Made by a program: the position numbers and the translations under genes. From contig JBHHYR010000034.1 of assembly GCA_046757585.1 (NCBI GenBank), forward strand, positions 1 through 25,330: DNA of 25,330 bases, in the 5' to 3' direction. This document shows positions 7,729 through 16,134 of this stretch, in pieces. Each line of letters opens with the position of its first letter. Within the stretch, counting starts at the first letter, position 1. The DNA is from JBHHYR01 sp046757585 (GTDB lineage: Bacteria; Desulfobacterota; Binatia; HRBIN30). Below the pieces are notes generated by a model, which saw only the letters and a list, made by a program, of their open reading frames with translations, made no database searches and was not told where the DNA came from.

Positions 7729-7787
7729 CTTCCGCTCCTGCCTGCGGCAACTCGTTTCCGCCGGCGAATCTGCTGCACGGTCCAACG

Positions 7788-7802
7788 GCGAGGGCGCCTC
7801 GC
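7788..7802 (+). repeat. Small hairpin in the ahcY leader
   Basis: GCGAG and CTCGC are perfect inverted repeats around GGCGC, about 40 bases ahead of the ahcY start. A second small repeat (CGCCG-CTT-CGGCG) follows near 7815. No T tract and no SAH-riboswitch core were recognised. Confidence 0.3.
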
Positions 7803-7844
7803 AGGGGGGTGTTGTCGCCGCTTCGGCGCACGAGAGGGACAGAA

Positions 7845-9119
7845 ATGCCAGCCAAACGTCATGATATCAAGGACATCAAGCTTGCTGCGCTCGGCAAGAA
7901 GCGCATCGACTGGGCAGATCAACACATGCCAGTGGTGCGGCGTATTCGCGAGCGCTTCGCCCGGGAAAAGCCGCTGCGCGGCGTGACACTGGGCGCCTGC
8001 CTGCACGTGACAACGGAGACAGCCAACCTGATGCGCACGCTCAAAGCGGGTGGCGCCTCGGTGGCACTCTGCGCGTCGAATCCGTTGTCTACACAGGATG
8101 ACGTCGCTGCTGCCTTGGCGAAACACGAGGATATCGCGACCTTTGCAATCCGCGGCGAGGACAACAAGACCTACTACAGTCACCTGCGTACCGTGCTCGG
8201 CCTCAAGCCCAGCATCACGATGGACGACGGCGCCGACCTGGTCAGCCTGCTCCACAGCGACTACGCAGCGCAGGCCGAACAGGTCCGTGCGAGCATGGAG
8301 GAAACGACGACGGGCGTGATTCGCTTGCGCGCTCTCGAGCGACAGGGCGCCCTGCGGATTCCGGTGATTTCGGTCAACGATGCCGACACGAAGCACCTGT
8401 TTGACAACCGCTACGGGACCGGCCAGTCCACTGTCGACGGGATCATTCGGGCCACCAACATCCTGCTAGCCGGCCGTACCCTAGTCGCCTCAGGCTACGG
8501 CTGGTGCGGCAAGGGGCTGTCGATGCGGGCCCGAGGCATGGGGGCGCACGTGATTATCACCGAGGTCGATCCCATCCGCGCGCTCGAGGCGGCCATGGAT
8601 GGTTTCCGCGTCATGCCCATGAAGGAAGCGGCCAAGCTCGGCGACATCTTCGTTACCTTGACCGGAGACAAACATGTGCTGCGCGAGGAACATTTTCTGG
8701 CGATGAAGGACGGTGCCATCCTCTGCAACTCAGGTCACTTCGATGTCGAAATCGACCTCAAGGCGCTCAAGCGCCTGACACGGGGTGTGCGGAAAGGCGT
8801 CCGGCCATACGTCGACGGCTATCAGCTCCGCACCGGGCGCACCGTGTACGTGATCGCCGAGGGCCGACTGGTGAACCTGGCTGCGGCGGAAGGGCACCCG
8901 GCGGCGGTGATGGATATGAGCTTCGCCACGCAGGCGCTCAGTGCCGAATGGGCCGCCCTGAGCGCTCGCAATGGCGGGCTGGCCGTGCGCGTCCATGACG
9001 TGCCGAAGGCGATCGAAGAGATGGTTGCAACGCTTAAGCTCGCAAGCATGGGTATCCGAATCGATCGTCTGACCCCGGACCAGCACGCGTACCTGAGTTC
9101 GTGGGGCGAAGGCACATAA
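7845..9119 (+). CDS. ahcY: Adenosylhomocysteinase (SAH hydrolase)
   Basis: A 424-residue cytoplasmic NAD-dependent enzyme that reversibly cleaves S-adenosylhomocysteine to adenosine and homocysteine, relieving inhibition of methyltransferases. Visible motifs are the substrate region LHVTTETANLMRTLKAGGA, EETTTGVIRL, VNDADTKHLFDNRYGTGQS and the Rossmann NAD-binding loop GYGWCGKGLSMRARGMGA, followed by NSGHFDVEI. It lacks the extra insertion of eukaryotic-type enzymes and ends in YLSSWGEGT, not in the Lys-Tyr tail that contacts the neighbouring subunit's NAD, so it belongs to the shorter thermotogal/archaeal-like class. The start at 7845 has a GAGAGGG site; an ATG at 7809 adds 12 residues and is less likely. 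Confidence 0.96.
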   Translation: MPAKRHDIKDIKLAALGKKRIDWADQHMPVVRRIRERFAREKPLRGVTLGACLHVTTETANLMRTLKAGGASVALCASNPLSTQDDVAAALAKHEDIATFAIRGEDNKTYYSHLRTVLGLKPSITMDDGADLVSLLHSDYAAQAEQVRASMEETTTGVIRLRALERQGALRIPVISVNDADTKHLFDNRYGTGQSTVDGIIRATNILLAGRTLVASGYGWCGKGLSMRARGMGAHVIITEVDPIRALEAAMDGFRVMPMKEAAKLGDIFVTLTGDKHVLREEHFLAMKDGAILCNSGHFDVEIDLKALKRLTRGVRKGVRPYVDGYQLRTGRTVYVIAEGRLVNLAAAEGHPAAVMDMSFATQALSAEWAALSARNGGLAVRVHDVPKAIEEMVATLKLASMGIRIDRLTPDQHAYLSSWGEGT

Positions 9120-9153
9120 CGCGCCCGAATACTCGCCGCAGCCGCACGTTGAC

Positions 9154-9179
9154 CACCGGCCGTGCCACGATGGCCGGTG
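9154..9179 (+). terminator. Hairpin between ahcY and the mdcDE-like gene
   Basis: CACCGGCC (9154-9161) and GGCCGGTG (9172-9179) are perfect inverted repeats around a 10-base loop, 35 bases past the ahcY stop. There is no following T run, so it may slow, process or terminate transcription; direction and function are inferred from position only. Confidence 0.4.
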
Positions 9180-9195
9180 TGGAGTCGAACGCCCG

Positions 9196-10617
9196 ATGAA
9201 GTTTTCGGAGATGAGCGCCTTGCAGCGAGCTGACCAGCTTGCCGACCGGGGCACCTTCCGCCCGTTGACCGGCCGAGCAACCGGCCAGACGACGTGCGTC
9301 GTTGGATCCGGCCTCGTTGACGGCATCCCCGTGTTGCTGGCATTGACGGACGGGCACGTGCGTGGCGGCACCCTCGGTGTGCGCGAGTCGGGTATTCTGG
9401 CGGGTGCGGTGGAACGGGTCACCAATCCCAAGATGCCGCAGCAACGGCCCGTTGCGCTGATCGTGGGTTTCGACACCGGTGGCGTCCGCGTGGAAGAAGG
9501 ACCGACCGCGCTGGCTGCGGCGGCAGCAGTCGGCGTCCTGCTGGCCCGCCTCACGCTGACGGGTGTCCACCTCGCGGCGGTGATCAGCGGGCCACGAGGC
9601 TGCTTCGGGGCCGCGTCAGTCATGGCGGCGCTGCCCGAACGCGTCGTCATGACCGAAGACGCCCATTGGGGCCTGACCGGCCCCAAGCTGCTCGGTGGTA
9701 TCCTGGACGGGGCGGCGGCAGAACAGGAAGGCCTTCAGGCCACCTCCGCGGCGAACCGATTGGCGAACGGCGATACCCATGCCGTGGTGGCGGACACCGC
9801 AGGCGCTGTGCGCGCACAGTTGATGGATTTCGTTGCTGCGGCGGCCCGAGGCGGTGCCGTCCCACCCCTCCAGGCGCGGATCTCGGCCAGTGCCTCCGTT
9901 ACTGCCACGTTACAGAGCCGCTTGTCCGGCGCGGGCGTCGGTGCGCGCCCCGTCGCCCCGACACGCCGTCGCCGCGACCTGCTGCAATACTCTTTTCGTG
10001 GGCAGTGGCGGCCGGCCGGACCCGCGCAGCGCCGTGGGCTCATCCACGCCGCCCTTGGCACGCTCGGGCACCGCCCTGCACTCGGTCTGATCGTCGGGCC
10101 GGAGCAGACACGCGGCGGTGGCATAGGCATCGAGGAAGCGGCGACCGTCGTCGATATGGTGCGGCAGGCAGTGGCTCAGCGTGGCCCCGGGCGGGCCGTG
10201 ATTCTCACTTTCTTGTTCTGCCAGGGCCATGCGGTGGATTTCACCCAGGAGCGCTTCGGGCTGCACCGTGCCCTGGCGGAATGCTTGCGCGTGCTGGTGG
10301 CAGCCCGATTGCTGGGGCACCCGCTTGTGAGCGTCCTCGGTGGTGGGACGTACGGCGCCGCATACCTGGCGCTGGTCGCACCCAGCCATCGGATCCTTGC
10401 CATGCGGGGGACATCGGTTGCTCCGATGGCTCCGGCGGTGCTCGACGCGTTCGAGGCACTGCGCGGCCGTAAGGCGGGCCTGGAAACGGAGGCGCAGCTC
10501 GCGGAGCTGATTCCGGATATTCGGATGGTGGAGAACGTCATCCGCCTGCCGCACGCCTTGCAGCGGGAGCTCGCACAGTTGCTCGCGACCGTGCGTCCGG
10601 AAGTGGACGCCGCGTGA
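9196..10617 (+). CDS. Fused malonate decarboxylase beta-gamma (MdcD-MdcE-like) carboxyltransferase
   Basis: A 473-residue protein with two crotonase-fold halves. Residues 1-235 resemble the malonate decarboxylase beta subunit: FSEMSALQRADQL start, GFDTGGVRVEEG at 91-102, GPRGCFGAASVMAALPE near 132-148, and WGLTGPK. Residues 265-465 resemble the gamma subunit: RGGGIGIEEAA, GHAVDFTQERFGLHRALAE and ARLLGHPLVSVLGGGTYGAAYL. In known systems MdcD and MdcE are separate proteins that decarboxylate malonyl groups on the carrier MdcC, loaded by MdcA. None of those partners is near, so the substrate is unknown; biotin- or CoA-linked carboxyltransfer is an alternative. A weak ribosome binding site precedes the ATG. 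It follows ahcY but a functional link is not evident. Confidence 0.8.
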   Translation: MKFSEMSALQRADQLADRGTFRPLTGRATGQTTCVVGSGLVDGIPVLLALTDGHVRGGTLGVRESGILAGAVERVTNPKMPQQRPVALIVGFDTGGVRVEEGPTALAAAAAVGVLLARLTLTGVHLAAVISGPRGCFGAASVMAALPERVVMTEDAHWGLTGPKLLGGILDGAAAEQEGLQATSAANRLANGDTHAVVADTAGAVRAQLMDFVAAAARGGAVPPLQARISASASVTATLQSRLSGAGVGARPVAPTRRRRDLLQYSFRGQWRPAGPAQRRGLIHAALGTLGHRPALGLIVGPEQTRGGGIGIEEAATVVDMVRQAVAQRGPGRAVILTFLFCQGHAVDFTQERFGLHRALAECLRVLVAARLLGHPLVSVLGGGTYGAAYLALVAPSHRILAMRGTSVAPMAPAVLDAFEALRGRKAGLETEAQLAELIPDIRMVENVIRLPHALQRELAQLLATVRPEVDAA

Positions 10618-10632
10618 CGCCCGCTGCTGTTG

Positions 10633-10662
10633 TCCACCCTGAAGTCAGGCGAGCAGGGTGGA
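10633..10662. terminator. Hairpin between convergent mdcDE-like and moeA-PBP genes
   Basis: TCCACCCT (10633-10640) and AGGGTGGA (10655-10662) are perfect 8-base inverted repeats with a 14-base loop, placed between two genes that converge. It could serve as a bidirectional terminator, although neither side shows a T tract. Confidence 0.4.
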
Positions 10663-10727
10663 GACGCCCATCGACCCGGGCTCGAGCCGCGTCCGCCGTG
10701 AACCTGGAGGCGAGGCCGGTGCGCCGG

Positions 10728-12731
10728 TTACCGCCCGGCTGCGCGGGACCGTCGCCGCGCGGGTCGCGTGCGCCAGCTTGCACGGGACGACAGGCGAGGA
10801 TCAGCACCGAGCTTAACCGTTCCGGACGAACGGACATCATAGCCGCCGAGTCGCGTGACAGCGGCCCGAAAGTCGTCGGACACGATGACTGCGAGGAGTG
10901 CCTGGCCTCGCTCGCTGAGGTAGAAGTCACGCCGGAAGACGAGATCATACTCCTCCTTCTCGACCGGAATGAAATCCAGGCCGAGCGCGTTGGCCGCCGG
11001 CCTGATACCCAAGCCGCAGTCGGCCAGGCCGCTGGCAACGGCGGCAGCCACAGCCATGTGCGTGAACACCTCGTGCTGGTACCCCTGGATGCGTTCGGGA
11101 CGCAGCCGCAGCTTGGTCAGCTTGTAGTCGAGTAACACCCGGGTACCGGCCCCCGGTTGCCGGTTGATGAAGCGCAGCTCGGCGCGCGCCAGATCTTGCA
11201 GACGGTGGATGTTCTTCGGGTTGCCCCGCGCGACGATCAATCCTTGTTCGCGCACGACCAAACTCACCACCGCGACGTCGCCGGAAGGCAGCAGCCGGCG
11301 GACGTCCGGTAGATTGTATGTCCCGGTTCTTGGATCAAGCAAATGCGTGCCGACTACGTGTGCCTCGCCGCGCTGAAGTGCCAGCAAGCCTCCTAAGCTC
11401 CCGACGTTCGTTGCCGAGATCTTCACCTCCGGGGCCCGGCGCTTCAGACCGTCCTCCAGTAGGCCGATCGAAAGATCATGACTGCCGCTGAACACAATCG
11501 TGTTGGCGATGGCGGAAGACGGGCGTAGCAGCTCGACGCCGACCTCCTGTCCCGCATTCACCCCCTCCGAGAAACGCGGGATCCGCAAGAAACCGTCCGC
11601 CTTGACCATCGTGCTGATGACCCCTGCCCCCCGCCCGAGCGGGTTGGCAACGACCCGGTCCCCAACCTGGCCGAGCGTCACCCGGAGGAACTCCTCGACC
11701 CCAAGCTTCGACGGAATCTTGCGGGGAACGACGGCACGCACGGTTTCCGGTGGCACAACCGCGGCCCCGAGAAACTTCGCGATGAGCGGTCGCAGTACCT
11801 GCTGACAGACAACCACCGTGGACACGGGGTAGCCGGGCAACCCCAGCACGGGCTTGCCGTCCACGACGCTGCAGATCGCTGGTTTGCCCGGCATGATGTC
11901 GATGCCGTGGACCAGGATTTCTCCCAGCTGCGCCAACGCCGTTAGCGTGAAGTCGTGGTCGCCGGCAGACGACCCCGCAAGGATCGCGACGATATCGTGC
12001 CCTTTGACAGCTGCACGAACCCGCGCAGTGATCTGCTGCAAGTGGTCCCGGACGCGCTGCAGGCGATGCGGCTGGCCACCCCACTCAGTAATGAAGGCGC
12101 CCACCACTCGCGAGTTGAACTCGATGATCTTTCCGGCTGCCGGCTGGTCCCCGGGCTCGACCAACTCGCCCCCGGTCGGGATGATAGCGACGCGCGGTCG
12201 GGCGGCGACCGCAATAGTGGTGTGCCCAGCGGCGAGCAGGGCGCCGATGTCGAACGGGCGAATGCGGTGTCCCCGTGGCAGCAACGGCTCGGTCGCCACG
12301 ATATCCTCGCCCACCAGCCGCACGTGCTGCCAGGGCGCCGCGGCGCCACGAATCGCGACGCGGCGCTGATCAACTGGATACACATTCTCGATCATGATCA
12401 CCGCATTCGCCCACGGCGGGAGCGGCTGTCCGGTGTCCACGTAGGCGTATGGGCGCGACTGCTGGCCCCTCTGAGGTGCCAGGTCGAGCTCGACGGGTCG
12501 GGCCTCGCTGGCGCCAAAGGTGTCCTGTGCACGCACCGCGATGCCGTCCATCGCTGCCCCGTGATAATGCGGCGCCGACAGGTGTGCGAACATCGGTCCC
12601 GCGGTCACCCGATCCAAGCTATCTTCGACGGGAATCACGTCGGGCGGGCGCCGGCGTATTGGCAGCCCCTCTACGAACACAGCAAGCGTGTCAGCAAGGG
12701 ACTTCTTGTTCAGGTAGCGCGTGCGAGCCAT
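10728..12731 (-). CDS. MoeA-type molybdopterin molybdotransferase fused to a substrate-binding-like domain
   Basis: A 667-residue two-part protein. Residues 1-404 are a full MoeA, which inserts molybdate (or tungstate) into adenylylated molybdopterin: MDGIAVRA at 61-68, GEDI at 141-144, PTGGEL at 185-190, AGSSAGDHDF with its acidic residue at 252-261, PGKPA at 281-285 and LGLPGYPVS at 297-305. Residues 405-635 form a periplasmic-binding-protein-like domain of the type also fused to MoeA in other anaerobe and deltaproteobacterial genomes (FSGSHDLSIGLLED; INRQPGAGTRVLLD; FRRDFYLSERGQALLAVI), thought to bind metal oxyanion or another ligand. It has no signal peptide, so it acts in the cytoplasm. 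The last 30 residues are an arginine-rich extension. It is last in the minus-strand run. Confidence 0.9.
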   Translation of the reverse strand: MARTRYLNKKSLADTLAVFVEGLPIRRRPPDVIPVEDSLDRVTAGPMFAHLSAPHYHGAAMDGIAVRAQDTFGASEARPVELDLAPQRGQQSRPYAYVDTGQPLPPWANAVIMIENVYPVDQRRVAIRGAAAPWQHVRLVGEDIVATEPLLPRGHRIRPFDIGALLAAGHTTIAVAARPRVAIIPTGGELVEPGDQPAAGKIIEFNSRVVGAFITEWGGQPHRLQRVRDHLQQITARVRAAVKGHDIVAILAGSSAGDHDFTLTALAQLGEILVHGIDIMPGKPAICSVVDGKPVLGLPGYPVSTVVVCQQVLRPLIAKFLGAAVVPPETVRAVVPRKIPSKLGVEEFLRVTLGQVGDRVVANPLGRGAGVISTMVKADGFLRIPRFSEGVNAGQEVGVELLRPSSAIANTIVFSGSHDLSIGLLEDGLKRRAPEVKISATNVGSLGGLLALQRGEAHVVGTHLLDPRTGTYNLPDVRRLLPSGDVAVVSLVVREQGLIVARGNPKNIHRLQDLARAELRFINRQPGAGTRVLLDYKLTKLRLRPERIQGYQHEVFTHMAVAAAVASGLADCGLGIRPAANALGLDFIPVEKEEYDLVFRRDFYLSERGQALLAVIVSDDFRAAVTRLGGYDVRSSGTVKLGADPRLSSRASWRTRPARRRSRAAGR

Positions 12732-12780
12732 CGAGCACGTCTCTTCACTCCTGGAGCTATCCAGGGAAATACCCAGGCTG

Positions 12781-14688
12781 TCAACTCTGTGCGATCGGCA
12801 GCCGGAGGCCAGCTCTGTGGGTCTGCGGCAATCCCGCGACCCGCGGCAGCTGGCAGCCGTGCAGTGCGCGGTTCACGGCTCCCAGGACCTCGTCGACCGT
12901 AATGGATCCGTCGCGGTTGCGGTCTCCCGCCTCGCACACCGGGGGGGCGGTATGTCCCAGCGCGATGTCAACCATCACCACAAGCTCGTCGACCGTGACG
13001 TTGCGGGAACCATCGCAGTCGCCGAGACACGCGGGAGGCACGGTGGGCGTCAGCATCCTGATGAAAGTTGGGGTCGGGCTCGGGGAGAGAGGGGGCGACT
13101 GGACCACCGTGCGTGTCAGTGTCGCACTGGGGCTGGAGGTCGGAGTCGGTGGTGGCGTGGCGGTGGCCGTCGGTGTGCCGGTCGCCGTGGCAACGGGGGT
13201 GGCGGTAGCGACGGGACCGGCCACTGTGATCTCGAGCAGCTTGGTGTGGAAATCGCCTGTGGCATCTGTCGCCGTGACCTGCAGGAATCCCCTGCTGCCG
13301 GTGGAGGGGACGCCCGAAACTACTCCGTTCGGGGTGAGACGCAGGCCTGGAAATCCGCCGCCGGTGATGGTCCAGTTCACTGCGCCCGTCGCGCCGGTGG
13401 CTGCGAGCGCGCGGTGATAGAACGAGCCGGAGCTGCCGCTTGGGAGGGGATTGGGCGTGGTGATCGTGAGGGGCGGCGCGGCGGGGTAGATGGAGCGCAC
13501 GCCGCCGGCGTCGTCCTGGCGAACGTCAGCGCAACGGCCGTCAAAGTGAGCCCGGAAATACATGGCTGCGTCGCGAAGTGTGGGATCGGGTTCAGCCAGA
13601 TCTTCAGAGGAGTGACCGAGGCCGATGGTGTGGCCGATCTCATGTGTCGCAATTTCTGCCAGGTTGCAGGGGTTCCACACCGGGCATCCCGCCCAGCCGT
13701 CGGCGAACGTCACTTTGGCGCGTAGCGTGCGCTCAAAGGTGGTGCCATTGAACCGCTTCGATTCGAAGGTGGTGGTGCAGAAGCTGCCCAGACCGAGGGT
13801 ACCCCGGCAGTTGACTGGGTCGGGAATCGCTCCCACCGGGTCGTTGAACAAGATCTTGTTGGTGCCGGGGCACGGGGCGCTGAGGTCGCTGGTCAAGCCC
13901 CTGCGGTTGAGCTGCAGAGAGGCCGCCTCCACGCCGCTCCACTGACCGAAGGCGCCGTCGATGGCCTGCTGCGAGGCTGGCAGACCCAGGATCGAGTCAC
14001 CCCTTGCGTCGATCACAAAGGCGACCGGCGCGCCTTCGTCCGGTTCGAAGAAGCGGACGGAGCCCTGGAGCGTAAACGCGTCGGTCACCTCTTGGCGGAG
14101 CGCTGGGTCGCGCGCCTCGAGCGGCTCCATGAGCGGCGCTGCCGCCGGCGTCACGTTCGTCCGCGTGTGTTGTACCCTGGACAGAAGGTCGCTCAGGTGA
14201 CGCAGCGGCTCTTGGGTGATCCCACCCCGGGACCCGATGACCATCGTGGCGGGACCGAGGGCCTGCTGCGCCTGAGGCATGCCGTCTGTTCCCACGCTGA
14301 GGTGGAACTTCCCGAGCGCAAGATGGTTGGTCCGTAAACTGCCGTCACGACGAACCGTCAGAAAGAGCAGCACCTGCTCGCCGAGTCGGAAGCTCGGCGC
14401 GCCGAACTCTCCCTGCCGTTCATTGCCCACCGTCCCACCATCTTCCTTGAGCGTGATTACGCGGCTGGTCAGCTCCCCGGTTACCACTTGCTCGACGGTC
14501 ACCTGTACCAGGGTAAAAATCGCCCCCTCGCGAGACTGCACGCCCGTGAGGCCCTGAACCGTTCCCATGACGGCGGCCACCGAGCTGCGCGCCAGGTCCT
14601 CTACGCTCATCGGAACGAACGTGGTTGCGTGCAGCGGCTTGGCGAGTATGACGCTCAGCGTCGTGAACAGGCAGGCGGTACACTTCAT
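12781..14688 (-). CDS. Secreted matrixin-like zinc metalloprotease with Ig-like domain and EF-hand/dockerin-like tail
   Basis: A 635-residue exported protein. Residues 1-21 look like a signal peptide (cleavage after LHA). An N-terminal domain of unknown role leads to a metzincin catalytic domain with the zinc motif HEIGHTIGLGH at 349-359 (ligands H349, H353, H359; catalytic E350) and a possible Met-turn at M376. Cysteines at 273-388 may form disulphides. Residues 407-490 resemble a putative Ig/cadherin-like domain (LPSGSSGSFYHRAL; GLRLTPNGVVSGVPSTG). A Thr/Pro/Ala-rich linker spans 491-553. Two calcium-binding EF-hand or dockerin-like loops follow: GDCDGSRNVTVDELV (556-570) and GDRNRDGSITVDEVL (588-602). 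Substrate unknown. It sits between two moeA genes on the same strand. Confidence 0.85.
   Translation of the reverse strand: MKCTACLFTTLSVILAKPLHATTFVPMSVEDLARSSVAAVMGTVQGLTGVQSREGAIFTLVQVTVEQVVTGELTSRVITLKEDGGTVGNERQGEFGAPSFRLGEQVLLFLTVRRDGSLRTNHLALGKFHLSVGTDGMPQAQQALGPATMVIGSRGGITQEPLRHLSDLLSRVQHTRTNVTPAAAPLMEPLEARDPALRQEVTDAFTLQGSVRFFEPDEGAPVAFVIDARGDSILGLPASQQAIDGAFGQWSGVEAASLQLNRRGLTSDLSAPCPGTNKILFNDPVGAIPDPVNCRGTLGLGSFCTTTFESKRFNGTTFERTLRAKVTFADGWAGCPVWNPCNLAEIATHEIGHTIGLGHSSEDLAEPDPTLRDAAMYFRAHFDGRCADVRQDDAGGVRSIYPAAPPLTITTPNPLPSGSSGSFYHRALAATGATGAVNWTITGGGFPGLRLTPNGVVSGVPSTGSRGFLQVTATDATGDFHTKLLEITVAGPVATATPVATATGTPTATATPPPTPTSSPSATLTRTVVQSPPLSPSPTPTFIRMLTPTVPPACLGDCDGSRNVTVDELVVMVDIALGHTAPPVCEAGDRNRDGSITVDEVLGAVNRALHGCQLPRVAGLPQTHRAGLRLPIAQS
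13120..13220 (-). repeat. Low-complexity Thr/Pro/Ala-coding stretch
   Basis: Within the protease gene, short near-repeats of ACN, CCN and GCN codons encode the linker at about residues 491-525 (runs such as TATPVATATGTPTATAT). Such stretches expand and contract easily by slippage and are prone to misassembly; the reading frame is intact here. Confidence 0.6.
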
Positions 14689-14786
14689 GGGTCAGAGCGC
14701 TCCGGGGAGCCGCCTGGGCACTGGAGCCTACCGGTGCGGGTGCGTGGCGCACGGATCGCAGATGCGCCGCGGCCTTTGCCACCCGC

Positions 14787-16133
14787 TCACAACAGTCTCA
14801 CCTCCACCTCGGTTCCTGCCTCCAACCCTTCCGCACTTGCCGGAATGCAGACGAGGCCGTCCGCTTTGACGAGGTTGAAGATCGCGGCGGACTTGCCTGC
14901 CAAGGGTGTGGCAACGCGCTGATGCTCCCGTTCCACGACCTTGACGCGGATATAGTCTTCGCGACCGGGCTGCGACGCAATGTTCTGGCTCAATCGCGCG
15001 CGGACGGTACGCGGTGGTGTGAACACGGCCGCTGGATCTTCGCCGCCGAGTACGCGGAGGAGGGGCGCACCGAACAGCTCGAAGATGACCAGCGCCGACT
15101 GGGGGTGACCGGGCAGGCCGAGGACGGGCTTGTCAAGCGCGCGGGCCAAGATCGTCGGTTTGCCAGGCGCGACGGAAATGCCATGGAAGAGAACCTCCGA
15201 GCGTGGGAACGAACTGATGACCTGCAGGGTGATATCCTTCGTACCGACTGAGCTCCCTCCAGAGACGAGTACGGCGTCATGACGTGGGAGGGCACGTGCC
15301 AGAGCCCGGCGTAGCTGGTCGGGCCGGTCCCGGGTGATGCCGTAATCGGTGACCACGGCCCCGGCTTCGGTGGCCATGGCGATGAGCGAGTAGGCGTTGA
15401 TGTTGCGCACCTCGCCGGGACGCGGCACTGCCTCAGGCGCAACGATCTCGTCGCCGGTCGAGATGAGCGCGATGCGCGGGCGGCGGAACACGGTGGCACG
15501 CGTGATGCCAACGCCGGTGAGCGCTCCCAGGTCGCGGGCGCGCAGCCGGCGGCCACGGGGGAAGATCGGCGCACCTCGGCTGATATCTTCCCCGACGCGC
15601 AGGACGTTCTCCCACGGCGCCACACTGCGGTGTACTTCAACGATCCCGTCGCTGACCTCGTCGGTAACCTCGACCATCACCACCGCGTCGGCGCCGCGTG
15701 GTAGCATGCCGCCGGTTGCAATGCGCATGGCCTCACCCTTGCGGACCACACCCACCGGCGCTCTGCCCATTTCCACCGCACCGGCGAGCCGGAAGTAGGC
15801 TGGAATACTGGCGGAGGCCCCGAAGCTGTCCCGAGCCCGCACCGCGTAGCCGTCCATGTTGGCACGATCGAAATGTGGGAGATTGACCGCTGCCAGGAGG
15901 TCTCGAGCCACCACACGCCCGAACGCCTGGGCGACGCGGATCGTTACGGTTCCAACAGGGGAGAACTCCGCGATCCGTGCGCGTGCCGTGTCCGTGCTGA
16001 CAACCTGAAAGAACGACTTTGCCGGCGCGCGCGTGCTGACCGCCGGCGCGCGCCGCCGCCTCACCGCGGGGGCCCTCTTTCCCACGGCGCCGGGCGTTGC
16101 CCGGTGTCTCGTCACTCTGCCCCGCGCGGGCAT
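14787..16133 (-). CDS. moeA: Molybdopterin molybdenumtransferase MoeA
   Basis: A 448-residue single MoeA protein that inserts molybdate into adenylylated molybdopterin in the last step of cofactor synthesis, in the cytoplasm. Motifs are textbook: ANMDGYAVRARDSFG, ATGGMLPRGADAVVMVE, GEDISRGA, STGDEIV, SGGSSVGTKDI, APGKPT and LGLPGHPQSALV. The first 40 residues are Arg/Ala/Pro-rich and match nothing known, so the true start may lie further in, near FFQVVSTDTARARI. The ATG at 16131-16133 is one base past the nitrilase stop (16135-16137); a TTG at 16145 overlapping that gene is less likely. It is a different sequence from the MoeA-PBP fusion downstream. Confidence 0.95.
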   Translation of the reverse strand: MPARGRVTRHRATPGAVGKRAPAVRRRRAPAVSTRAPAKSFFQVVSTDTARARIAEFSPVGTVTIRVAQAFGRVVARDLLAAVNLPHFDRANMDGYAVRARDSFGASASIPAYFRLAGAVEMGRAPVGVVRKGEAMRIATGGMLPRGADAVVMVEVTDEVSDGIVEVHRSVAPWENVLRVGEDISRGAPIFPRGRRLRARDLGALTGVGITRATVFRRPRIALISTGDEIVAPEAVPRPGEVRNINAYSLIAMATEAGAVVTDYGITRDRPDQLRRALARALPRHDAVLVSGGSSVGTKDITLQVISSFPRSEVLFHGISVAPGKPTILARALDKPVLGLPGHPQSALVIFELFGAPLLRVLGGEDPAAVFTPPRTVRARLSQNIASQPGREDYIRVKVVEREHQRVATPLAGKSAAIFNLVKADGLVCIPASAEGLEAGTEVEVRLL

Positions 16134-16134
16134 G

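Noticed and set aside
7729..7844. SAH riboswitch upstream of ahcY
   Set aside because: Only small hairpins; the conserved SAH-binding core and pseudoknot partners were not found.
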